64,000 bases of DNA from Nitrosospira sp. Nl5 (GTDB taxonomy: Bacteria > Pseudomonadota > Gammaproteobacteria > Burkholderiales > Nitrosomonadaceae). Below, piece after piece: positions 52,724 through 63,161 of the stretch. How positions within the stretch are numbered: the first letter of the stretch is position 1; each line of letters begins with the position of its first letter. The notes under the pieces are model-generated. The model did no database searches. It worked only from the letters and a program-made list of their open reading frames with translations, and was not told where the DNA came from. Location: contig NZ_FMVQ01000006.1 of the NCBI RefSeq assembly GCF_900102495.1, forward strand, positions 62,001 through 126,000, in the 5' to 3' direction. Made by a program: the position numbers and the translations under genes.

Positions 52724-53581
52724 ATGCCGGAATTGAAGCTTCTCTCATCCTATCGTTCGTTCGATGGATCGCAAAAACGCTACAGGCATCGTTCACAGTC
52801 GCTGCATTGCGAAATGAATTTTTCCATCTATCTTCCACCCAAAACAGGCGATAACGAAAAAGCACCGGTCATCTACTGGTTATCAGGATTAACTTGTACC
52901 GATGAGAATTTCACCATCAAAGCCGGCGCGCAGCGCGTGGCGGCGGAACTGGGCATTGCCGTGGTCGTGCCCGATACCAGTCCGCGGGGAGAGGGCGTTG
53001 CGATAGCGCCGAATGCCTCATACGACCTGGGGTTGGGCGCCGGTTTTTATGTGAACGCCACGCAACCGCCCTGGAGTCACCACTACCGGATGTACGATTA
53101 TGTGGTCGATGAACTGCCTGCCCTGATCGAACAATATTTTCCCGTAAGCGATCGGCGATCAATTTGCGGACATTCCATGGGCGGTCACGGTGCGCTTGTC
53201 ATTGCCTTGCGCAACCCGCAGCGTTACCGATCGGTATCTGCCTTTTCCCCGATAGCCAACCCGACTACCAGCCCATGGGGCAAAAAAGCGTTCAGTCATT
53301 ACCTGGGCGATGATGTCAAGAACTGGTGGGGTTTTGATGCAACATTGCTGATTGAAACGTCGCTTGCCTCGGAACATCTACCGATGATGGTCGACCAGGG
53401 AGACGCGGATGAATTCTTGATTGAACAACTGAAAACCGAGCGCCTTATCGCCGCCTGTGAAGCAGCGAACTACCCTGCCCAGATCAGGATGCGTGAAGGG
53501 TACGATCACAGTTATTTTTTTATCAGCACCTTTATCGAAAACCATCTGCGTTTTCACGCAAAAGCACTGGATTCCCGATGA
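52724..53581 (+). CDS. fghA: S-formylglutathione hydrolase
   Basis: A 285-residue esterase-D-type alpha/beta hydrolase: YWLSGLTCTDENFTIKAGAQ, VVPDTSPRGEG, nucleophile S151 in ICGHSMGGHGALV, acid in DQGDADEF and the catalytic histidine in GYDHSYFFI. It releases formate and glutathione, completing the adhC step. ACAGGACAGG precedes the ATG. Same transcript as adhC most likely. Confidence 0.95.
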   Translation: MPELKLLSSYRSFDGSQKRYRHRSQSLHCEMNFSIYLPPKTGDNEKAPVIYWLSGLTCTDENFTIKAGAQRVAAELGIAVVVPDTSPRGEGVAIAPNASYDLGLGAGFYVNATQPPWSHHYRMYDYVVDELPALIEQYFPVSDRRSICGHSMGGHGALVIALRNPQRYRSVSAFSPIANPTTSPWGKKAFSHYLGDDVKNWWGFDATLLIETSLASEHLPMMVDQGDADEFLIEQLKTERLIAACEAANYPAQIRMREGYDHSYFFISTFIENHLRFHAKALDSR

Positions 53582-53749
53582 CCTTTCGATGATTCGGGCA
53601 ACCTGATGACTGGGCAATTGACTCGCAAAACCGCATCAGAGTTTTTTAAATGCTGTCGCGGCGCGTTTGCTGCCGCTTCACATTCCAAGCCCGGCAGGGA
53701 ATGCCTTCTCCGCTTACTGTATAATTCATCCTTTTGGAAATGTCCTTCT

Positions 53750-54854
53750 ATGGAAGCGGAACAACTTAACACCATTGCCAACCAGCTTACCGATCTCGAT
53801 AACCGGGCGGCAGAATTGCGGAGGTATCTTTGACTTCGATACCAAACAGACGCGTCTGAACGAACTCACCCGGTTGACAGAAGATCCCGCGATCTGGGAC
53901 GACAATAAACGTGCGCAGGAATTGGGGCGCGAGAAAAAGATGCTGGAAGACATTGTCATCGGCCTGGAAACCATCGGACGCCAGCTGCACGATGCCCGGG
54001 ACTTGTTCCAGATGGCAAAAGAAGAGAATGACGATGCCACGCTGGAAAGCATCGACAGCGACATTGCGCAATTGGAAAGAACCGTGGCGGAAATGGAATT
54101 CCGCCGAATGTTCTCCCACCCGATGGACCCCAATAACTGCTTTGTGGATATCCAGGCCGGTTCCGGCGGCACTGAAGCCCAGGATTGGGCGGCGATGCTG
54201 GAACGCATGTATCTGCGCTATTGCGAACGGCGTGGCTATGCCGCGGAAGTGATGGAAGAATCACCCGGAGAGGTAGCGGGCATCAAGAGCACAAGTATCA
54301 AAATATCAGGTGATTACGCCTATGGCTACCTCCGCACAGAGACGGGCGTGCACCGGTTGGTACGCAAATCTCCGTTCGATTCCGGCAATCGCCGCCATAC
54401 CTCTTTTGCCAGCGTGTTTGTCTATCCCGAGGTGGACGAGACCATCGAAATAGAAATCAATCCGGCGGATCTGCGCGTCGATACCTTTCGCGCGTCCGGC
54501 GCGGGCGGCCAGCATATCAACAAAACGGACTCGGCGATTCGCATCACCCACAACCCTACGGGTATCGTGGTGCAATGCCAGAGCGGTCGCTCCCAGCACC
54601 GCAATCGCGCCGACGCGATGGCCATGCTGAAATCGCGCCTGTATGAGGCGGAATTACGCAAACGCAATGACGAAAAGCAAGCAATCGAAGACACCAAAAC
54701 CGACATCGGCTGGGGACACCAGATCCGCTCCTACGTGCTGGACCAGTCGCGCATCAAGGATTTGCGCACCGGCGTTGAAAGCGGCAATACCCAGGCGGTA
54801 CTCGACGGCGGATTGGACGATTTCATCGAGGCAAGCTTAAAACAAGGCATATAA
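53750..54854 (+). CDS. prfB: Peptide chain release factor 2, with programmed +1 frameshift
   Basis: RF2 recognises UGA and UAA. The zero frame starts at ATG 53750 and stops after 27 codons at TGA 53831-53833. The reading continues in the +1 frame at GAC 53832 to 54854, giving 367 residues. The slip site CTT TGA C follows an internal Shine-Dalgarno GGAGGT (53820-53825), the same layout as in E. coli. The long frame carries the catalytic GGQ ([17 protein letters not shown]) and the SPF codon-recognition motif ([15 protein letters not shown]). A TATAAT lies at 53720-53725. Read the internal TGA as autoregulation, not a defect. Confidence 0.97.
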
Positions 54855-54864
54855 AGGAGGCCTC

Positions 54865-56397
54865 ATGGGGACGGATGGGATTTCGGAGAATGGCCTGGAC
54901 GAGACATTCAGCCGCGTCGATGCGGAGGTAAAGCTCGTTGACGAGCGTCGCGCCAAGCTGGCCGCGCTGCGTGAAACCGGGGGCGCCTTTCCCAATGATT
55001 TTCGCCGTGACGATTTTTCGTTGGATCTCCACCGGCAATACGGCGAACATTCCAACGAAGTTCTGGAAGCAGAGCCGAAGACCGTAAGCGTAGCGGGGCG
55101 CATGGTATTGAAGCGCGTGATGGGCAAGGCGAGCTTCGCCACCATTCAGGACATGCGCGGGCGTATCCAGCTCTACATCACTAACGACAATGTCGGCGCA
55201 TCGGTTCACGAAGCATTCAAGCATCATGATCTCGGGGACATACTAGGTGCCCAAGGTACGCTATTCAGAACCCGAACTGGCGAGCTGTCGGTGCGGGTAA
55301 CGAATTTGCGGTTGCTGACAAAGTCTTTACGCCCGCTACCGGAAAAATTCCACGGTCTGACTGACCAGGAACAGAAGTATCGCCAACGTTATCTCGACCT
55401 GATCACCAACGAGGATAGCCGCAAGGTATTCCTCACTCGATCACGCGTCATCCAGTCCATTCGCGAGTTTTTTGTCGCGCACGGCTATCTGGAAGTAGAA
55501 ACGCCGATGATGCATCCCATCCCTGGCGGCGCCGCAGCACGGCCTTTTACCACGCATCACAATGCGCTGGATATGGGCTTGTATTTGCGTATCGCCCCGG
55601 AGCTTTACCTGAAACGGCTGGTCGTCGGGGGAATGGAAAAAGTATTCGAAATCAATAGGAATTTCCGTAATGAAGGGATATCCACGCGGCACAATCCGGA
55701 ATTCACCATGCTGGAATTTTACGAGGCTTATCAGGACCATATCTATCTGATGAACTTTACGGAAACCATGCTGCGGGAAGTGGCGGTAAAAGCTCTGGGC
55801 ACCACCAGGCTAACCTATCAGGAGCGGGAATTTGATCTCTCACGCCCGTTCGAGCGGCTCACCATCACCCAGGCCATTCAAAAATTTCACCCGCAATATA
55901 CGGATGGATTACTTAACGACCGCAACGCGCTGGTCACCGCGATGGCATCGAGAAACATTATTTTCAGGCCGGAAGACAGCATTGGCGGATTACAGCTTTC
56001 ACTGTTTGACGCTACGACCGAGCATCTCCTGTTTGAACCGACCTTCATCGTCGATTACCCGGCGGAAGTGTCGCCGCTGGCGCGGCGTAATGATATCGAT
56101 CCTACGATAACCGACCGTTTCGAACTCTACATCGCAGGGCGCGAGATCGCCAACGGCTTTTCCGAATTGAACGACCCGGAAGACCAGGCTGCACGTTTTA
56201 TGGAGCAAGCCAACGCCAAGGAAGCGGGGGATGCCGAGGCGATGCACTATGACGCGGACTACATACGCGCACTGGAATATGGCCTGCCTCCCACCGCCGG
56301 AGAAGGTATTGGTATTGACCGCCTGGTAATGCTGTTTACCGATAGCCCAAGCATCCGTGACGTCATCCTGTTTCCGCAATTACGTCCTGGAGACTGA
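54865..56397 (+). CDS. lysS: Lysyl-tRNA synthetase, class II
   Basis: A 510-residue enzyme: N-terminal OB-fold anticodon-binding domain ([31 protein letters not shown]), class II motif 1 ([20 protein letters not shown] region), motif 2 ([20 protein letters not shown]) and motif 3 ([20 protein letters not shown]). AAAGGAGG lies just upstream of the ATG, 10 nt after prfB, the usual prfB-lysS pair. Confidence 0.97.
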   Translation: MGTDGISENGLDETFSRVDAEVKLVDERRAKLAALRETGGAFPNDFRRDDFSLDLHRQYGEHSNEVLEAEPKTVSVAGRMVLKRVMGKASFATIQDMRGRIQLYITNDNVGASVHEAFKHHDLGDILGAQGTLFRTRTGELSVRVTNLRLLTKSLRPLPEKFHGLTDQEQKYRQRYLDLITNEDSRKVFLTRSRVIQSIREFFVAHGYLEVETPMMHPIPGGAAARPFTTHHNALDMGLYLRIAPELYLKRLVVGGMEKVFEINRNFRNEGISTRHNPEFTMLEFYEAYQDHIYLMNFTETMLREVAVKALGTTRLTYQEREFDLSRPFERLTITQAIQKFHPQYTDGLLNDRNALVTAMASRNIIFRPEDSIGGLQLSLFDATTEHLLFEPTFIVDYPAEVSPLARRNDIDPTITDRFELYIAGREIANGFSELNDPEDQAARFMEQANAKEAGDAEAMHYDADYIRALEYGLPPTAGEGIGIDRLVMLFTDSPSIRDVILFPQLRPGD

Positions 56398-56568
56398 AAA
56401 CACGGCTGTTTTCGCGCACGTGCTGACGCCGCATGTTCCGCGGTTTCGCCTTCTTACCTGCCGGTGACGCTGCAAACGGGGCCTGATGCCATGCCATGAG
56501 GCGATCATGCCAAGCCCGTCACGACAGGCTCCAATGGCCGGGCTCAGGCAATAATGGGCCCCGACATT

Positions 56569-57864
56569 TCATTGCGCACCCTTCCGGCTTCGATCAACTT
56601 GTACTGCTGTAACCAGGCTGCCACGGTTACCCCATGCGTTACGGATATACGACAAGACCAGCGCGATCTCTTCGTCATGCAAGACTTGCGCAAAGGGCGG
56701 CATGCCGTAAGGACGCGGGTTGCTTGCGGTGACCGGGGCATAGCCACCGTTGAGGATGCTGCGAATTGCGTTGACTGGAGAAGCCAATGTGACGCCCCGG
56801 TTGCCGGCGAGCGCCGGATAAACACTCGGTGCCCCTTGTCCCAAGCTTCCATGGCAATCCTGGCAATGTGTCTCATAGATCTCGCCGCCGCGCCGGAGCT
56901 GGCCGTCCACCTCATCGGTCAACTCAGGGGCTACCCCTCTTGAATGCGGAGCGCTTCCAGGCAATGATTTGAGATAGGTTGCCACGGCGCGCGCGTCACT
57001 CGCCGCCAAGTGCTGAAGACTTTGGCTGACGACATCAGCCATCGGCCCGGTTGTCACTGCCCGGGATGACAAGCCTGTGGTGAGTAGTTGAACAATCTCC
57101 CCGATCGGCCAGTCCGAGGTGCTGGCTTCCTGGAGGGAGGTCAGTGAAGGCGCATACCAGTTCGAGCCCATGATCTGTCCTCCTCCCAGTATATTGCCCT
57201 GGCTTGCACCTAGCGGATTCCGGGTTGTGTGGCAGGCGTTGCAGTGCCCGAGCCCTTGCACGAGATAGGCGCCGCGGTTCCATTCATCACTCTTTGCAGG
57301 CTCGGGCTGATAAACGCCCTCAGTGAAGAAAAGGACCCGCCAGAGATACAGGAGCGGGCGAACATTGAACGGAAAACTGATCCGGCTGGGCGAATTGCGC
57401 TGCTTGACAGCTGGAAGCGATTGTAGATAGGCAAAGATCGCATTGGTGTCCTCGCGTGTGACTTTCGTATAATCCGTATACGGAAATGCGGGGTATAAGG
57501 GGCTCCCATCGCGCGCTTTGCCATCATGCAACGCCCGCCAGAAATCCTGTTCATTCCAGAGGCCGATACCGGTTTCCTCATCGGGTGTGATATTAGGTGT
57601 GATAAAGGTCCCGATGGACGTGGCGAGGCTGTGTCCCCCAGCGTATGGACGGCCCCCCTGTACAGTATGGCACCCCATGCAATTACCGACTTGCGCGAGA
57701 TAGGCGCCTCTTGTTTGCTGATCCTGCGCTTGCTGGTTTGCAATGCTGCTCGTCTTTCCCGCTAGCGATTCTTCGCCCATGGGATCAGGAGGCGGGCTCT
57801 TCGGTACCAGGTATATGCCGAGACTTATGAGCCCGGCAAGCGCAGCAACGGTAAAGAGTTTCAC
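56569..57864 (-). CDS. Triheme c-type cytochrome, dehydrogenase-subunit-like
   Basis: 431 residues from GTG 57864. An N-terminal signal/anchor (VKLFTVAALAGLISLGIYLV) precedes three cytochrome c domains with CMGCH, CNACH and CQDCH sites. The order resembles the cytochrome subunit of membrane alcohol or gluconate dehydrogenases (GRPYAGGHSLATSIGTFITP, LYPAFPYTDYTKVTREDTNA). No dehydrogenase subunit is adjacent. The GTG overlaps the stop of the upstream cytochrome by 4 nt, so the two are coupled. It is the last gene of the copper operon; its donor and acceptor are unknown. Confidence 0.87.
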   Translation of the reverse strand: MKLFTVAALAGLISLGIYLVPKSPPPDPMGEESLAGKTSSIANQQAQDQQTRGAYLAQVGNCMGCHTVQGGRPYAGGHSLATSIGTFITPNITPDEETGIGLWNEQDFWRALHDGKARDGSPLYPAFPYTDYTKVTREDTNAIFAYLQSLPAVKQRNSPSRISFPFNVRPLLYLWRVLFFTEGVYQPEPAKSDEWNRGAYLVQGLGHCNACHTTRNPLGASQGNILGGGQIMGSNWYAPSLTSLQEASTSDWPIGEIVQLLTTGLSSRAVTTGPMADVVSQSLQHLAASDARAVATYLKSLPGSAPHSRGVAPELTDEVDGQLRRGGEIYETHCQDCHGSLGQGAPSVYPALAGNRGVTLASPVNAIRSILNGGYAPVTASNPRPYGMPPFAQVLHDEEIALVLSYIRNAWGNRGSLVTAVQVDRSRKGAQ

Positions 57865-58601
57865 TGAGCCCCCCCGGGTTGCAGAACGATGCTGCTGCAA
57901 CGCCTGGCCAGTTCGGCGGGGAGGACTGCTGCCGGGCCCGAACGCTTTAGAAGGGCTTCCGAAACCGGCTGCGCAGCCAGCCATGCGGCAATGGCGATTG
58001 CCTCGTCGGTCGTGAGCTGTCTTGCGATTTCCGACATGCAGTCCGGTGTCTGTCCCCGCATCAACCCGCCGTGCTGCCAGTTACCGAACTGAGCCATTAT
58101 GTAGGCGCGTGGCAGGCCCAGCAGGCCGGGAATAAAAGGCGCTATTCCCATCAGATCCTTACCATGACATTCAACGCATGCGGGGATTTTCCGTTCGGCA
58201 TCGCCCCGGGTTATCAGCGTGCGAGCCAGCTCCACTTCAGCAGGTGAAGAGTTCATGGGCTCGGGCGGAGGAAAGACCTGGTTCAGTGAAGCGAAATAAG
58301 CGGCCATTTCCCTCAGGTATTGATCGGGTAGACCTTCGAGCAGTAAAGCCATGGGCCGGTAATGACGACGGCCGTCGCGAAAATTGCGCAGCTGGTTGTA
58401 AAGGTAGCCTTCCGGCTTGCCCGCGATACGCGGATAGTAGGCATCTCTTCCCTCCTTGTCCTCCGGGCCGTGACAGGCGATACAGGCTTTTACCCGTTCT
58501 GCCATCGTGTCGGGAGCGTCCACCGGGGGAATATCAGCGGCGACGGAGGGCCCGCTGAAAAACAGGAAAGCGATCAGCGCGCATCGTCTCATCAGGTCCA
58601 T
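57861..58601 (-). CDS. Diheme c-type cytochrome, c4-like
   Basis: About 246 residues from ATG 58601 (GAGA upstream; other starts at 58667, 58622 and 58592 are possible). A signal peptide (RRCALIAFLFFSGPSVAA) is followed by two heme sites, CIACH and CVECH. Each is embedded in cytochrome c4-type surroundings (YYPRIAGKPEGYLYNQLRNF, RPMALLLEGLPDQYLREMAA, FIPGLLGLPRAYIMAQFGNW). Periplasmic electron carrier. It is coupled by a GTGA overlap to the triheme gene and lies 68 bp after csoR. Confidence 0.88.
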   Translation of the reverse strand: MDLMRRCALIAFLFFSGPSVAADIPPVDAPDTMAERVKACIACHGPEDKEGRDAYYPRIAGKPEGYLYNQLRNFRDGRRHYRPMALLLEGLPDQYLREMAAYFASLNQVFPPPEPMNSSPAEVELARTLITRGDAERKIPACVECHGKDLMGIAPFIPGLLGLPRAYIMAQFGNWQHGGLMRGQTPDCMSEIARQLTTDEAIAIAAWLAAQPVSEALLKRSGPAAVLPAELARRCSSIVLQPGGAQ

Positions 58602-58669
58602 TCGTTCTCTACCATTCGTCATCACGCGGCGCGCAGTAGCCGTCTTGAACTGTGGCGCTTGCGGCAAGG

Positions 58670-58990
58670 CTATCGTGCAAATTTCCGTACGACCGCCATC
58701 AATTCATCGATTGCTTCATCTCCATTGCCGGACTTGATCGCCCCTTGCATGCAGCCATGGGTATGGTTCTCCAATAACAGCATGGCAACGGCGTCAAGCG
58801 CGGATTGCAGTGCGGAAACCTGGTTCAGGATGTCAACGCAATAACGGTCCTCCACAATCATTTTATTGACACCGCGTACCTGGCCTTCGATGCGGTTAAG
58901 ACGCTTTATCAGCGCTTCCTTGTCCGGCTGCACCACGGTCTGGGGCGCGTGGCATGATTGCTTGCTAGTTGGCGATTTCAAAACCGGCAT
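58670..58990 (-). CDS. csoR: CsoR family copper-sensing repressor
   Basis: A 106-residue all-helical DUF156 repressor: [20 protein letters not shown], then copper ligands C51 (YCVDILNQ), H76 and C80 (HTHGC), with the 25 and 4 spacings of mycobacterial CsoR C36-H61-C65. It should release DNA when it binds Cu(I). The frame start overlaps copZ by 26 nt; an internal start is possible. It probably acts on the palindrome at 62807-62827, so it would repress its own operon. Confidence 0.92.
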   Translation of the reverse strand: MPVLKSPTSKQSCHAPQTVVQPDKEALIKRLNRIEGQVRGVNKMIVEDRYCVDILNQVSALQSALDAVAMLLLENHTHGCMQGAIKSGNGDEAIDELMAVVRKFAR

Positions 58991-59174
58991 CCTCGATAGC
59001 GTTCTTGAACTGGTTTACGTCGGTTGTTACGGCGTCGTACTGGATCATGACCTGTTTTTGTTCCAGCGAAACGTCCGCACTATCTACTCCAGGTATCTTC
59101 TCCAATACGTTCTTCACGCTGTTGACGCAACCCGTGCAGGTCATGCCGTTAACTTTTATGACTTTTGTTTGCAT
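58965..59174 (-). CDS. copZ: Copper chaperone CopZ
   Basis: A 69-residue heavy-metal-associated domain with the Cu(I) motif GMTCTGC ([19 protein letters not shown]) and a ferredoxin-like fold. It should carry copper in the cytosol to CopA and CsoR, which flank it. AAAGGAG precedes the start. Confidence 0.93.
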   Translation of the reverse strand: MQTKVIKVNGMTCTGCVNSVKNVLEKIPGVDSADVSLEQKQVMIQYDAVTTDVNQFKNAIEDAGFEIAN

Positions 59175-59210
59175 ATCATGACTCCTTTGATAACAATAGT
59201 ATTTAGCGGA

Positions 59211-61604
59211 TCAAGAACCAGACCGCCACCTTTTCAACAACAACGAATTGCTTACCACCGATACCGAACTCATTGCCATTGCCGCCCCTGCAATGACAGG
59301 ATTAAGCAATCCTATCGCCGCCAGCGGTATTCCCAGCACGTTGTAGATAAAGGCAAAGAAGAGATTCTGGCGAATTTTTCCCAGTGTTGCGCGTGAGAGC
59401 GAGATCGCATCGGCCACGCTCATCAGGTCGTCACGCATGAGGGTGATGTCGGCGGCTTCAATCGCCACGTCGGAGCCCCCGCCGATAGCGAAGCTCACAT
59501 CGGCCGCAGCCAGCGCCGGAGCATCGTTTATGCCATCGCCCGCCATACCGATAAATTTACCGCTCACTTTCATTTTTTTTATTTCGGCCGCCTTGTCTTG
59601 TGGCGGCACCTCGGCACGATAGGCGGTAATGCCCGCCTGCTTCGCAATAGCGGCGGCGGTGGCAGCGTTATCGCCGGTCAGCATGATTACTTCGATACCC
59701 ATGGATTGCAGCCGCCTTACCGCCTGCGCGGAAGTGCCTCGCAACCTGTCGGCAATGGCCAGATAGCCGAGAACTTCAACAGTACCGTTAGAAAGAACCG
59801 CCACACCTACAACGGTTTTGCCCTCGGATTGGAGAACAGCTATCGAATTATTATCAATCGAAGCGCCATGTTCCCGCAGAAACTTGGGTGAGCCAAGTAT
59901 GTATTTCATGCCATCGATGCCGGCGATGATTCCACTGCCGGCGACGGCAGCGAAATCGCTGACGGTTTGCGGCCGGATTTTCATTCCTGTGGCATGCTCC
60001 ATTACCGCTTTTGCGAGAGGATGTTCCGAGCCTTGTTCCAATGTCACCGCAAGCTGCATTAAGTCACGCTGTGTGACAGAGCTTGCGGGAGCAATATCTG
60101 TTAGCGCCGGCCTGCCTTCTGTAAGCGTACCGGTTTTGTCCACGATCAGGACCTGGATTTTTTCCGCATGTTCCAGTGCGGCGGCATTTTTCACCAGTAC
60201 TCCGGCCTGCGCACCGCGCCCTGTCCCGACCATGACCGCGGTTGGTGTAGCCAGTCCTAGTGCGCAGGGGCATGCGATGACGAGTACCGCGACGGCGTTG
60301 ACGAGGGCTGGTACAAAATCTCCTGCCAGCCACCATGTAAAAACCAGTGTCATCGCGCTGATGATGACTACCACCGGCACAAATATGCCCGAAATGACGT
60401 CCGCCAACCGCTGGATTGGCGCCTTGGAACCCTGCGCCTCTTCCACCAGATGGATGATGGCGGCAAGCTGGGTGTGGGCACCGACGCTGGTAGCGCGGCA
60501 TTTGAGCAGGCCTTGCTGATTCATGGTAGCTGCATAAACTTTCGACCCTGCCTGTTTCGCGACTGGCAGGCTCTCACCGGTCAGCATCGCCTCATTCACA
60601 CTGGACAAGCCTTCAATGACGACGCCGTCCACAGGCATGCTCTCGCCCGGGCGCACGATAAAAATATCACCTGCCTTGAGTGTGCCGGCTTCCACCTCCA
60701 CAACCTCACCATCACGCTCTACCCGTGCAGTTTTGGGTTGCAGCCTGATGAGCGCTTCAATAGCCGCTGAAGTTTTACCCTTGGCACGGGCTTCCATCAG
60801 CTTGCCCAATAGCACCAGCGTGATAATCGCCGCACTGGCCTCGAAATAGACATGCTGGTCCAGTGCCAGCAACGTTACCACCGCGCTGAAGAGATATGCC
60901 ATACTGGTGCCCAGCGCGACCAGCACATCCATATTGGCACCGCCTCCACGCAATGCATGCCATGCAGCGAGATAGAAGCGCTTGCCAATCCAGAACTGTA
61001 CCGGCGTCGCCAGCAGAAGTTGCAGCCACCGCGGCACAAATTCCGCATGATCGCCCCAGAACATGGGACCCATCTGCAGCATCAGCGGCAGGGTAAGCAC
61101 AGCCGAGATCCAGAACATGCGAAGCTCCGCATGATACGCGGCGAGTTTCCGCGCTTTCTCCTCGGCCCGGCCAGCTTCAGTGATTTCGCTGGCACCGTAG
61201 CCCGCCCTGGCAACAGCTGCGATCAGGTCGTCTACCGCTGCCGCACCGGGATGCAAATTGACACGCGCCATTTCCGAGGCCAGATTGACAGTAGCCGTGA
61301 CACCGGGTAGTTTGTTCAGCGCCTTTTCGATGCGGCCGCTGCATGTGGCACAGGTCATCCCACTGATACGCAATTGCACCGATCGAGGAACGACATGAAA
61401 GCCGGCTTTCTCGATCGAGCGAACCAGTTCTTCCCGCGGAGTGGCAGTGTCATCAAACTCCACGCGTGCCTTTTCGCTCGCGAAATTGACTACTGCATGC
61501 ACGCCGGGTAGTTTATTCAGATTCTTTTCAATGCGTGTTGCACAGGCCGAGCAGGTCATCCCTTCGATGGGAAGTTCGATATGTTTAAGCGCAAGTGTAT
61601 TCAT
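59211..61604 (-). CDS. copA: Copper-exporting P1B-type ATPase CopA
   Basis: About 797 residues. Two N-terminal HMA domains with [14 protein letters not shown] and [14 protein letters not shown], eight membrane helices, the Cu(I) channel motif [11 protein letters not shown], phosphorylation site [13 protein letters not shown] and [10 protein letters not shown]. It pumps Cu(I) out of the cytoplasm. The frame opens at TTG 61616; ATG 61604 is preferred because it starts the first HMA directly, but neither has a strong ribosome-binding site. Confidence 0.96.
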   Translation of the reverse strand: MNTLALKHIELPIEGMTCSACATRIEKNLNKLPGVHAVVNFASEKARVEFDDTATPREELVRSIEKAGFHVVPRSVQLRISGMTCATCSGRIEKALNKLPGVTATVNLASEMARVNLHPGAAAVDDLIAAVARAGYGASEITEAGRAEEKARKLAAYHAELRMFWISAVLTLPLMLQMGPMFWGDHAEFVPRWLQLLLATPVQFWIGKRFYLAAWHALRGGGANMDVLVALGTSMAYLFSAVVTLLALDQHVYFEASAAIITLVLLGKLMEARAKGKTSAAIEALIRLQPKTARVERDGEVVEVEAGTLKAGDIFIVRPGESMPVDGVVIEGLSSVNEAMLTGESLPVAKQAGSKVYAATMNQQGLLKCRATSVGAHTQLAAIIHLVEEAQGSKAPIQRLADVISGIFVPVVVIISAMTLVFTWWLAGDFVPALVNAVAVLVIACPCALGLATPTAVMVGTGRGAQAGVLVKNAAALEHAEKIQVLIVDKTGTLTEGRPALTDIAPASSVTQRDLMQLAVTLEQGSEHPLAKAVMEHATGMKIRPQTVSDFAAVAGSGIIAGIDGMKYILGSPKFLREHGASIDNNSIAVLQSEGKTVVGVAVLSNGTVEVLGYLAIADRLRGTSAQAVRRLQSMGIEVIMLTGDNAATAAAIAKQAGITAYRAEVPPQDKAAEIKKMKVSGKFIGMAGDGINDAPALAAADVSFAIGGGSDVAIEAADITLMRDDLMSVADAISLSRATLGKIRQNLFFAFIYNVLGIPLAAIGLLNPVIAGAAMAMSSVSVVSNSLLLKRWRSGS

Positions 61605-61642
61605 AATATTCGCCAAACCTTGTCAATTAGCCAGCACGCCAC

Positions 61643-62728
61643 TCAACGCTGCCGGGCAGCGTTGCTTGATTCAAGATGATTATCCGCTGGCGTTACCTGG
61701 TGCCAGCGGGATGACAGCGAGTTAAAGTCGTAACCGGATCCGGTCAGTTTGAGTCCCCGATCCGCCATTATCAGGCCCATCGCGATAACCAGAATGGCGG
61801 ATGCACGCACCAGCAGGTTGACGATGTCCCGGGACACGGAGCTTGCGATGAGACCGAAACTCAGGAGCGGCACCAGGGTGCCCAACCCAAAGAAGAACAG
61901 CATCGTGGCACCTTCCTGGGGGCTACCGGTACCGGCAGCCATGATGTACATGGCTTGCAATGGGCCGCAACCCAACATCAAACCATTTAAAAGTCCGATA
62001 GATAAGGGACTGCGCCGCTGGCGCAACTCGTTCGATACGCCCCGCACAACCAATCGGGGTAGACGCAAGGTGAAGTTGCGCAATGCGGGAAATACATCCA
62101 GCATCTTGAGACCATAGATGATGACGAAAAGACTGGCCGCGAGTGTGACGATGCCCCGCAGATAGGGAGTGAAGGCCATGACAGAACCCAGCAGGCCCAG
62201 GCTGCCGCCAATAACCGTATAAGATGCGGTTTTACCGGTGGCATACATCAGATGAGCGATCGCCGTTGTTCCCGCGGAGCGTGGCGTAATAGCCGCCCCG
62301 TAGCCCACTACAAAACCGCCACACATGCCGATACAGTGAAATCCGGTAAAAAATCCGATGGAAAGCAGCATGGCATAGCCGAGTTGAGGGTTCATTTCTC
62401 CCACCAAACCCGGAATCATGCTTTTGCCCCAGAACGTCACACCACCCACAAGCAGCAGGAAGAACAGGAAAATCAAACCATTTCGCACGAGGTGATTTGA
62501 AGGTTGCGTGGATGCGCTTTCGAACTGATACCCCTTTTCTTCGATTGTGCGGCGAATGCCGCTTTCTCCGATGGACGCGCTGTCGAATTCGACATCGACA
62601 ATTTGCCTGACATGGTCCGCATTGACTTTCTGCACGCCAGGCAAATGACTTACTGCGTTCTCGATGGTTTCCTCGCAGCCAGTGCAATGCATACCTTTGA
62701 CTTTCAGTTGAGTTGATTTGGCAGCCAT
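61643..62728 (-). CDS. Membrane protein with HMA domain and SafE/DsbD-like transmembrane core
   Basis: 361 residues. An N-terminal HMA domain with Cu-binding MHCTGCEETIENAVSHLPGV (1-70), one helix (NGLIFFLFFLL-type, about 83-103), then six helices of the TauE/SafE (DsbD_2-like) family with GFHCIGMCGGFVVGYGAA and a second half near LNGLMLGCGPLQAMYIMAAG. Relatives are linked to copper delivery to cytochrome oxidases or copper tolerance. The paired GMCGG and GCGP cysteines in the membrane could relay Cu(I). It is the first gene of the copper operon, 79 bp after the operator. Confidence 0.82.
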   Translation of the reverse strand: MAAKSTQLKVKGMHCTGCEETIENAVSHLPGVQKVNADHVRQIVDVEFDSASIGESGIRRTIEEKGYQFESASTQPSNHLVRNGLIFLFFLLLVGGVTFWGKSMIPGLVGEMNPQLGYAMLLSIGFFTGFHCIGMCGGFVVGYGAAITPRSAGTTAIAHLMYATGKTASYTVIGGSLGLLGSVMAFTPYLRGIVTLAASLFVIIYGLKMLDVFPALRNFTLRLPRLVVRGVSNELRQRRSPLSIGLLNGLMLGCGPLQAMYIMAAGTGSPQEGATMLFFFGLGTLVPLLSFGLIASSVSRDIVNLLVRASAILVIAMGLIMADRGLKLTGSGYDFNSLSSRWHQVTPADNHLESSNAARQR

Positions 62729-62803
62729 TTGTACGCCATGACGGTTGATCTAACAGTATTTCAGCCTGGTCTGCTTCATAAATCTCTTCATAACTATGGT
62801 TTT

Positions 62804-62832
62804 AATATATACCACCTGGGGGTATATGTCAA
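62804..62832 (-). promoter_or_regulatory. Sigma70 promoter of the copper operon with CsoR-type operator in its spacer
   Basis: On the minus strand TTGACA (62827-62832) and TATATT (62804-62809) are separated by exactly 17 bp. The operator ATATACC-N7-GGTATAT (62807-62827) fills the spacer and clips both hexamers. Its C/G-rich core matches the style of CsoR operators. Bound repressor would block RNA polymerase. Confidence 0.85.
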
Positions 62833-63161
62833 CATATAAACTCAAAGTCTCAGAGTATTCGCGTCATGCGAGCTTGTCGGGTGATTGATCAGAAAAAACG
62901 GAGTAGAAGTACTCATACCGAGGGCGAGACTTCGCCCCATGTTTATGACGTGCCAAGGGGACAGCACTTTGGGTATTTTAGTGAAGCCAGGGGGAAGCGC
63001 TTGGGCGGCGATAAGAAAGGTCTCGCGCGTTGGACGTTGGATGACGCGAGTCAAGAGGGGGGACCGCAGCGCATGCATCGTCCAGCACGGCTGTGGGATC
63101 TAGGTTTTAATCCTGTTTCTTAAATTTTATTCAAGCTCCTGGTTTCCTGATAAATGGAAAT
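62833..63161. other. Non-coding region between the copper promoter and hpnA
   Basis: Several overlapping ORFs of 70-85 codons exist on both strands but show no family features. A 6-bp hairpin GGGCGA-gact-TCGCCC lies at 62922-62937. This may be an old gene or element remnant. Confidence 0.4.

Noticed and set aside
53606-53833. 75-codon ORF ending at 53833 as a separate small gene
   Set aside because: Its 3' part is the zero-frame start of prfB, and its end is the programmed frameshift stop.
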